From: Gp6-AA40 sp050742535
GTDB lineage: Bacteria > Acidobacteriota > Vicinamibacteria > Vicinamibacterales > UBA2999
Assembly: GCA_050742535.1 (NCBI GenBank)
Contig: JBOGIQ010000211.1
Coordinates: 1 to 10,210, forward strand
DNA: 10,210 bases
Reading direction: 5' to 3'
Shown: piece after piece, positions 5,209-10,210 of the stretch
How positions within the stretch are numbered: position 1 is the stretch's first letter
Layout of the letters: each line of letters begins with the position of its first letter
Notes under the pieces: generated by a model
Databases searched by the model: none
Told to the model about the DNA's origin: nothing
Seen by the model: only the letters and a program-made list of their open reading frames with translations
Translations under genes and position numbers: made by a program

Positions 5209-7374
5209 CTAGTTAGGCGCGTAGCGGTTATTGATCGACATGTAGTGCTCGAGCGTTTCCTTCGGCGGTCCGCACGGGTCCTCGATCGGCCGCTTCGAGA
5301 AGGTCTGGAAGTAGAGCACGCTGGCGTCGCGCCACCAGCGCGCCTCGTTCTCCTGGATGGCGAGAAACGCGCGCGTCTCCTCGAATCGCTCCGGATCGAC
5401 GACTGCCGACAGCCCCGCCCACGTTTTCCGCATCCCGCCGACGGCCTCGACCCCTCGACAGTACCGGGCCGTCAGCTCGTTCCACAGCGTACGACCCGAA
5501 GGCATCTTGTAATCCCACGGAACGTGATGGAACCACAGGAGGTACTCCTCCGGTACGCGGGCGAGGCTGTTGAAGCGGTCGCGGACAGGCGGCGCGTACT
5601 GGCTCACCGCGTCGCTGCCCGTCGTCGTGCGATCGAACCCGATGCCGGTGGCGTCGGCGCGATGGTAATAGACCGACGTCCAGTCCGCGCGCGAACCACC
5701 GCTGACCCACGGTCCGGGTCCGTAATGATGGCCGCGCGCCATCAGATGGTGCAGGCCGAGCGGTGTCATGTAATCCACCGCCGCCTGGCGCGACGCCAGC
5801 ATCATCGGCTTCACCGCCGCCAGGAACGCCGGGTCGCTCGTGAACGTCATCCGCAGCCATTCATCGGCCAGGTCGGCGGAGGCGAGCGAAGGGTTCCAGG
5901 CCAGACGGCCGAACGCGTGCCAGTTGGCGCAGGCGAAAACGGCGCCGCACCAGTTCCGATCGGTGCCCGTGTTCGCCACGCCGGCAATTCCCGTGCGCGC
6001 GTACCCGTGCAGTGACCCGTCGATCACTTCACGGACGAGCGATCCTTCGCCCGTGACGAACGTGTCCGCGCGAAGCACTTCCTCGAAGAGCGGCGCCAGA
6101 TAGACCAGATGCGTGGCGAAGCCGAGGTATTCCTTGGTGACCTGCAGCTCCAGCATCAGCGGCGTTCGTGGCATCGCGCCGAACAGCGGCGAGAACGGCT
6201 CACGCGGCTGAAAGTCAATCGGTCCGTTCTTCACCTGGATCAGCACGTTCGACCGGAAGGTTCCGTCGAGCGGCTGGAACTCGGTGTAGGCCTGCTTGTG
6301 CCGATCCGCTTTCGGGTTCTCCGAATACACGAACGCGCGCCACATGACGATGCCGCCGTGTGGTTCGAGCGCGTCGGCCAGCATGTTGGCGCCGTCGGCG
6401 TGAGAACGCTTGTAGTCCTGCGGGCCCGGCTGACCCTCGGAGTTGGCCTTGACCAGAAAGCCACCGAAGTCCGGGATGACCTTGTAAATCTCCGCGACTT
6501 TTCCGGTCCACCAGGCTGTGACATCCGGCGCCAGCGGATCGGCGGATTTCAGTCCGCCGATCTCGATCGGCGCGCTGAAGCGCGCGGTCAGGTAGACGCG
6601 GATCCCGTACGGACGAAATACGTCGGCCAGCGCGGCGGCTTTCTTCAGGTAGTCGGCCGTGAGACTCGTCGCGTTCGCGTTGACATTGGTGAGCACCGTG
6701 CCGTTGATGCCGATCGACGCATTCGCCCGCGCGTAGTCCGTGTAGCGGGGCGACGGATAATCGGGCAGTTTGTGCCAGTCCCACAGCGAACCGCCGGCGT
6801 AGCCGCGCTCGACCGTGCCGTCGAGGTTGTCCCAGTGATTGAGGATGCGGTGCTGGATGCGCGGCCGCTCGACAATCGCGAGTGCGTCGATCGCCTGATT
6901 CGTCTGCAGCAGCCGGATGAAATGGAACGCGCCGTATAGCACCCCCAGCTCGGTATTGCCGCTGACGACGGTCGCTTTCCGGCCGCGGATGGTGACGGAT
7001 CGGATCACGTACCCCTCGCCGCCGACCGAGGCGAGGTCCGTTTCGAGCCCGAGACCGGCGAGCAGGGGCGTAGTCGCCGCGGTGCCGGCAATCAGCACGC
7101 CGTCCAGCGCGATGCCCTGAACGCTTGCGATCTGCACGTCGAGCAGCCCCCGCAGCGCGCGTCTCAGCTCGCTCGCCACCGCGCGCATCGTCGGCGTGTC
7201 GCCGCTGACCATGAGGGTGTTGACGGTTCCGCGGTACTTCTCGAGGAGGTTGATGTCCGGCACGCGCTGATAGCGCAGCCACAGCTCGTAACCGTCCTCG
7301 GCTCGAGTCGGCACCGGACAGACAAGGATGATGATCGCCGCGCTGATCAAACCGCGAAGCTTCGCGATCCTCAT
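5209..7374 (-). CDS. aguA: Exported alpha-glucuronidase, glycoside hydrolase family 67
   Basis: 721 aa. Cleaves the alpha-1,2 bond between (4-O-methyl)glucuronic acid and the terminal xylose of xylo-oligosaccharides. A signal peptide covers about 1-25 (hydrophobic core ISAAIIILV, then PTRA), implying periplasmic or extracellular action. The N-terminal domain (about 28-165) precedes the GH67 barrel: ERPRIQHRILNHWDNLDGTV (169-188), GGSLWDW, GINGTVLTNVNAN and GGFLVKANSEGQPGP with Glu313 as predicted acid. VKNGPIDFQPREP has Asp387 and VTKEYLG has Glu415; the 74- and 28-residue spacings fit the catalytic triad of characterised enzymes (Glu292, Asp365, Glu393 in Cellvibrio). GH67 C-terminal markers such as WFHHVPWDY and YMSINNRYAPN are present. 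The ATG at 7374 overlaps the stop of the ThuA-like gene as ATGA, indicating coupling. The frame stays open far upstream, but the signal peptide and overlap fix this start. No SD is needed. Confidence 0.95.
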   Translation of the reverse strand: MRIAKLRGLISAAIIILVCPVPTRAEDGYELWLRYQRVPDINLLEKYRGTVNTLMVSGDTPTMRAVASELRRALRGLLDVQIASVQGIALDGVLIAGTAATTPLLAGLGLETDLASVGGEGYVIRSVTIRGRKATVVSGNTELGVLYGAFHFIRLLQTNQAIDALAIVERPRIQHRILNHWDNLDGTVERGYAGGSLWDWHKLPDYPSPRYTDYARANASIGINGTVLTNVNANATSLTADYLKKAAALADVFRPYGIRVYLTARFSAPIEIGGLKSADPLAPDVTAWWTGKVAEIYKVIPDFGGFLVKANSEGQPGPQDYKRSHADGANMLADALEPHGGIVMWRAFVYSENPKADRHKQAYTEFQPLDGTFRSNVLIQVKNGPIDFQPREPFSPLFGAMPRTPLMLELQVTKEYLGFATHLVYLAPLFEEVLRADTFVTGEGSLVREVIDGSLHGYARTGIAGVANTGTDRNWCGAVFACANWHAFGRLAWNPSLASADLADEWLRMTFTSDPAFLAAVKPMMLASRQAAVDYMTPLGLHHLMARGHHYGPGPWVSGGSRADWTSVYYHRADATGIGFDRTTTGSDAVSQYAPPVRDRFNSLARVPEEYLLWFHHVPWDYKMPSGRTLWNELTARYCRGVEAVGGMRKTWAGLSAVVDPERFEETRAFLAIQENEARWWRDASVLYFQTFSKRPIEDPCGPPKETLEHYMSINNRYAPN

Positions 7375-8324
7375 CGCGGGCGCGAGGTGAGGCTGTCGAG
7401 CCCGCTGGTGTAGTTCGGATCCATCGCCGCCAGATCGGCGCGATAGGCCACCGTTGTCGCCGTGGGGAAACTGGCTGGCACTTTCTGCGTCACCTGGCCG
7501 GTTGCTGCCCACTCGGCTCCGCGCTGCAGCGTGACGACGAAGTCGACCGAGCTCAATGCATTGATGTCGTGCCCCATCGTCGTGTGGAAAATCCGTCCTT
7601 TGCCGTACGAGAGCACCATCAGGATCGGCTCGTCGCGGCCGCTTCCGTTGTTCTGCGGATCGGAGAACGCGGTCGCCAGGACGCTCATGTTGCGGCCGGG
7701 ACCGCGCAGACGCGCATACAGCTCGTCGCCCTGATGCATCCACAGGGCCGGGAGGCCTCTCATGATCGGGTGCGATCGGTCGCGAACGGCGACCTGGAAG
7801 GGAACGCGGCGGCCGTGGCTGCCAGCGGGACCGGCGCTCGCATCCGACGTCAGCTTGCCGTCCTTGACGAACCAGTACGGGCCGGCCTGCTCTCTGCGCC
7901 CGCGCCACCCGCCGACGCCGATCATCTCGTTGTAGGCCTGCCAGCCTGGAAACGCATTGTCTGCGGCGTGCACGACGACGACACCGCCGCCGTTTTTCAC
8001 GTACTGCTCGAACGACGCCTTCACGGCAGACGACCATCGCTCGTCCGGGGCGTCGTAGTTCAGGACGACGGCCTGATGCTTCGCGAAGTCGGGCATGAAG
8101 GCGCCGACGTCGCCTGTGGCCGGCGGCGCGGACACAACGGTCGTGGTGAAGAGGCCGGTCTCGTCCAGCATCTTCCTGAGCACCGGTGTCACGCGCTGCC
8201 AGTCGTGGTAGGTGCCCCCGCTCTCGCCGTCGAGAATCATCACGGAAATCGGCGCCGCAGCCCGCGTCAGCAAGACGGCGCAGGCGATGACGGCAGAAGA
8301 GATCCCAATAGTTGTTCGTTTCAT
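7371..8324 (-). CDS. Exported ThuA-like domain protein
   Basis: 317 aa. Residues 1-23 form a signal peptide (basic MKRTT, then a hydrophobic run ending TRAAA). The rest is a ThuA-like, class I glutamine-amidotransferase-fold domain: SVMILDGESGGTYHDWQ (27-43), VVLNYDAPDERW (86-97), NGGGVVVVHAADNAFPGW (111-128), RSHPIMRGLP (183-192), GDELYARL and YGKGRIFHTTMGHD (240-253). His40, His119, His247 and His252 are candidate active or metal-site residues; the amidotransferase cysteine is absent, as usual in this family. ThuA was named from trehalose utilisation; ThuA-like proteins are common in carbohydrate loci and have been linked to 3-keto-sugar metabolism, so a role on an oxidised sugar intermediate is possible but unproven. 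ATG 8324 is preceded by AGGA. The stop overlaps the start of the alpha-glucuronidase gene. Confidence 0.88.
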   Translation of the reverse strand: MKRTTIGISSAVIACAVLLTRAAAPISVMILDGESGGTYHDWQRVTPVLRKMLDETGLFTTTVVSAPPATGDVGAFMPDFAKHQAVVLNYDAPDERWSSAVKASFEQYVKNGGGVVVVHAADNAFPGWQAYNEMIGVGGWRGRREQAGPYWFVKDGKLTSDASAGPAGSHGRRVPFQVAVRDRSHPIMRGLPALWMHQGDELYARLRGPGRNMSVLATAFSDPQNNGSGRDEPILMVLSYGKGRIFHTTMGHDINALSSVDFVVTLQRGAEWAATGQVTQKVPASFPTATTVAYRADLAAMDPNYTSGLDSLTSRPR

Positions 8325-8340
8325 GTGTCGTTCCTGCCGA

Positions 8341-8365
8341 CGTGGAGTCCGGCTTCAGCCGGATT
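8341..8365. repeat. 25-bp half copy of the dispersed repeat between iolB and the ThuA-like gene
   Basis: Identical over 25 bp to 4156-4180 and containing the same TCCGGCT-TC-AGCCGGA hairpin. The other hairpin arm of the 60-bp element is missing. It fills most of the 39-bp gap in the operon, and its first two bases on the minus strand are the last two of the iolB TAA stop. In mRNA the hairpin could stabilise or attenuate the downstream transcript, but no U-run follows. Confidence 0.75.
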
Positions 8366-9152
8366 ATCCATTCACCCCATGTACCCACCGATGTGCCGGG
8401 TCCTCGTACACCGCGAGCTTCCGCTCGTCGCCGGCGATGGCCCACAGGTAATACAGCTCGTAACGGGGCGGAGCGCTGACCGAGTGATATCCGTACGGGA
8501 TCAGCACGAGGTCGCCGTCCCTGACCTGATGCGTCGCCGCCTCACCCGACGCAGTGTACGAGATGTGCAACCCGAAGCCTTCGGGCGGATTGACCCGGTA
8601 GTAATACATCTCCTCGAGCCGAGGCTCGCTGTCCTTCCCGTCGTGCTTGTGCGGCGGATAGCTGCTCCAATGCCCCGTCGCGTTGACGGTTTCTCCGACC
8701 ATCAGCCGCTGCGCGTGCGGGTCCGTGGTGAAGAGATTGCGGACTTCGCGCCTGTAGAGGTCGGTGCCGCGCTCGGCGACGACCACGTCGGACGGGGCGC
8801 ACAGCGCAGGCGTGCCGCCTGCCGGCGCCGGCGTCGATATCAGCATCGCCTCGAGCGGCGTGTCTGCGTGCACGTTCAACGTCACGGCTGGTGGCAGCAG
8901 CAGCGCGGTAGCGCGATCCGCGAAGACATTTCCGCGTTGAACATTCCATGACTGGCCGCCGGCCTCGAAATGGCCTCGCCCCTCGAGCAGCACGACGACC
9001 GTTTCCTCGCCGGCGACGACAAACGTTTCCGAGGCGCCGGACGAGAGCAGCAGCCGACGCGTGGTCAGCTCCAGCGCACCGTGTTCCCCGCGCCGCTGCA
9101 GCGTCTGCAAACCTTGCTGTCGAGGAGCCCGCACCAGCGTGTCAGAAAGCAT
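8364..9152 (-). CDS. iolB: 5-deoxy-glucuronate isomerase-like protein (IolB family cupin)
   Basis: 262 aa, the usual length for IolB. The family isomerises 5-deoxy-glucuronate to 2-deoxy-5-keto-gluconate in myo-inositol breakdown and is related to KduI, the pectin-pathway uronate isomerase. Two cupin halves are visible: EETVVVLLEGRGHFEAGG (49-66) in the first, and in the second the metal site TGHWSSYPPHKHD (His168, His170), LEEMYYYR (Glu180/Glu181) and YGYHSV (His223). Cytoplasmic, no signal peptide. No other inositol gene is present, so in this xylan/glucuronate operon it may act on a hexuronate, in the manner reported for KduI; that is inference. First gene of the operon. ATG 9152 follows AGGTGG very closely, a poor SD spacing, so the start is moderately certain. 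TAA at 8364 touches the half repeat. Confidence 0.9.
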   Translation of the reverse strand: MLSDTLVRAPRQQGLQTLQRRGEHGALELTTRRLLLSSGASETFVVAGEETVVVLLEGRGHFEAGGQSWNVQRGNVFADRATALLLPPAVTLNVHADTPLEAMLISTPAPAGGTPALCAPSDVVVAERGTDLYRREVRNLFTTDPHAQRLMVGETVNATGHWSSYPPHKHDGKDSEPRLEEMYYYRVNPPEGFGLHISYTASGEAATHQVRDGDLVLIPYGYHSVSAPPRYELYYLWAIAGDERKLAVYEDPAHRWVHGVNG

Positions 9153-9189
9153 CCACCTGAGAATCTACCTCACCTTCCCTCCCGCCCTG

Positions 9190-9209
9190 CGACGACGCTA
9201 CCATCGTCG
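9190..9209. promoter_or_regulatory. Possible operator: CGACGA-N8-TCGTCG inverted repeat
   Basis: The 68-bp gap between the divergent iolB-like and recQ starts holds one perfect inverted repeat with 6-bp arms. No convincing -35/-10 pair is seen on either strand, so the promoters of both the xylan operon and recQ are not identified. CGA/TCG repeats arise easily in this composition; weak support only. Confidence 0.25.
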
Positions 9210-9220
9210 GCAGGTCTCAC

Positions 9221-10210
9221 GTGGCTCCCGGTGATCGCTCTGAAGACGTCACTTCTGCGCTGCGTCGCTATTTCGGTCACGACTCGTTCAGGACGGGACA
9301 GCAGGCGCTCGTCGACACTGTGCTCGACGGACGCGATCTGTGCGCGGTGATGCCGACCGGGTCCGGCAAATCCCTCGGGTTTCAGCTGCCGGCCGTTCTG
9401 CTTCCGGGTGTCACGCTCGTCGTCTCGCCGCTCATCTCGCTGATGAAGGACCAGGTGGACGAGCTCACGCGTCGCGGCATCCGCGCGGCGGCGCTGCACT
9501 CGCAGGCCTCGGCCGAGGTGCGACGCGAGGCGATGCGCGCCGCGCGCGCGGGCGAATTGAAACTGCTCTACGTGGCGCCCGAGCGCTTTGCGTCGGACGT
9601 CTTTCGCCGGGCTCTCCCCGAGATCCCCGTCGGGCGCTTCGTTGTCGACGAAGCGCATTGCGTCTCCGAGTGGGGCCATGACTTCAGGCCCGACTACAGG
9701 CGACTGCGTGCAGCGGCGGGCGAGTGCCGACGGAGCGACGGAGGTTCGGGACGTCCCCCGTTGGCCGCATTCACCGCGACCGCGACGCCGGAAGTGCGGA
9801 AGGACATCGTGGAGCTGCTCGGTCTGTCGGCGCCACGCGTCGTCGTCGCCGGCTTCGACCGTCCGAACATCGAGCTGCGCGTGAAGCCCGTGTCCGGCGA
9901 CACGGAGAAGCACGAGCTGCTCCCGGGCCTGATACCTGCCGCGCGCTGTCTGGTGTACGCGGCCACCCGCCGCAAGGCTGAAGAGGCGGCAGACACGTTG
10001 AGACTGGCCGGGATGCAGGCTGCCGCGTATCACGCGGGACTCGCCGACGCCGAACGGACGCGCGTGCAGGATGCGTTCGCACGGGGAAGTCTGTCGGTCG
10101 TCTGTGCGACGAACGCCTTCGGAATGGGAATCGACCGTCAGGACGTCGAGGCGGTGATTCACATGGATATTCCCGGTTCCATCGAAGCGTATTACCAGGA
10201 AATCGGGCGC
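9221..10210 (+). CDS. recQ: ATP-dependent DNA helicase RecQ, 3' end beyond window
   Basis: First 330 codons of a RecQ-family 3'-5' helicase that unwinds DNA in recombination and replication-fork repair. The frame opens after a stop at 9158-9160; GTG 9221 is the only usual start codon that keeps the N-terminal motif, with AGG at 9212-9214 upstream. Seen in order: YFGHDSFRTGQQ (17-28, RecQ motif 0), MPTGSGKS (44-51, Walker A with Lys50), VVSPLISLMKDQ (motif Ia), YVAPERF, DEAHCVSEWGHDFRPDY (143-159, DEAH Walker B plus the RecQ aromatic loop), FTATATP (184-190, motif III), then domain 2 with YAATRR, AAYHAGL, VCATNAFGMGIDR (motif V) and the start of motif VI (YYQEIGR) at the window edge. The RQC and HRDC domains would lie beyond. 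Divergent from the xylan operon and functionally unrelated to it. Confidence 0.95.
   Translation, partial: MAPGDRSEDVTSALRRYFGHDSFRTGQQALVDTVLDGRDLCAVMPTGSGKSLGFQLPAVLLPGVTLVVSPLISLMKDQVDELTRRGIRAAALHSQASAEVRREAMRAARAGELKLLYVAPERFASDVFRRALPEIPVGRFVVDEAHCVSEWGHDFRPDYRRLRAAAGECRRSDGGSGRPPLAAFTATATPEVRKDIVELLGLSAPRVVVAGFDRPNIELRVKPVSGDTEKHELLPGLIPAARCLVYAATRRKAEEAADTLRLAGMQAAAYHAGLADAERTRVQDAFARGSLSVVCATNAFGMGIDRQDVEAVIHMDIPGSIEAYYQEIGR

Noticed and set aside
6541..6558. GGCGGA-N6-TCCGCC inverted repeat as another copy of the dispersed element
   Set aside because: It encodes conserved-looking glucuronidase sequence and lacks the flanking bases shared by the two true copies.
5209..8445. A 1078-residue minus-strand frame joining the glucuronidase to upstream sequence
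   Set aside because: The upstream 357 codons run antiparallel in reading frame to the ThuA-like gene and through the repeat; the real start at 7374 has a signal peptide and an ATGA overlap.
7569..8951. 460-codon plus-strand frame opposite the ThuA-like and iolB genes
   Set aside because: Antisense shadow; both minus-strand genes have full family motifs and it crosses the repeat.
9170..10162. 330-codon minus-strand frame opposite recQ
   Set aside because: The plus strand encodes unmistakable RecQ motifs; the antisense product is low-complexity and unrecognised.
1..10210. tRNA, rRNA, CRISPR array, insertion sequence or riboswitch
   Set aside because: No repeat-spacer pattern, transposase motif, tRNA-like CCA/anticodon arrangement or known aptamer core was seen on either strand.

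Overview
The window is GC-rich bacterial DNA that most resembles Acidobacteriota, probably the Vicinamibacteria. Three things suggest this: a fragment of the TIGR03435 family, which is strongly expanded in Acidobacteria; a 60-bp double-hairpin repeat whose translations resemble peptides seen scattered through such genomes; and gene-dense operons with 4-bp ATGA/GTGA overlaps. The assignment is inference from sequence recognition, not from a marker-gene search.

Right and centre (about 2373-9152, all minus strand): a compact glucuronoxylan-utilisation operon, transcribed right to left as iolB-like isomerase, exported ThuA-like protein, exported GH67 alpha-glucuronidase, class I xylose isomerase (xylA) and xylulokinase (xylB). 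The glucuronidase removes (4-O-methyl)glucuronic acid from xylo-oligosaccharides; xylose then passes through XylA and XylB to xylulose 5-phosphate. The isomerase may handle a uronic-acid-derived product. Three of the four junctions are overlaps or gaps of under 25 bp. A 60-bp repeat is embedded in frame in xylA and a 25-bp half copy sits between iolB and the ThuA-like gene.

Left (1-2350, minus strand): a separate small operon with its own sigma70-type promoter overlapping a 20-bp palindrome. It encodes two paralogous small membrane proteins, a candidate 33-residue peptide with seven cysteines, and a five-TM protein fused to a thioredoxin/DsbA-like domain that has lost every expected redox cysteine. 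Its 3' end runs directly into a TIGR03435 fragment with no N-terminal part. No known pathway explains this cluster; it is the part of the window most likely to be undescribed.

Far right (9221-10210, plus strand): the 5' 330 codons of a RecQ helicase, divergent from the xylan operon across a 68-bp gap and cut by the window edge.
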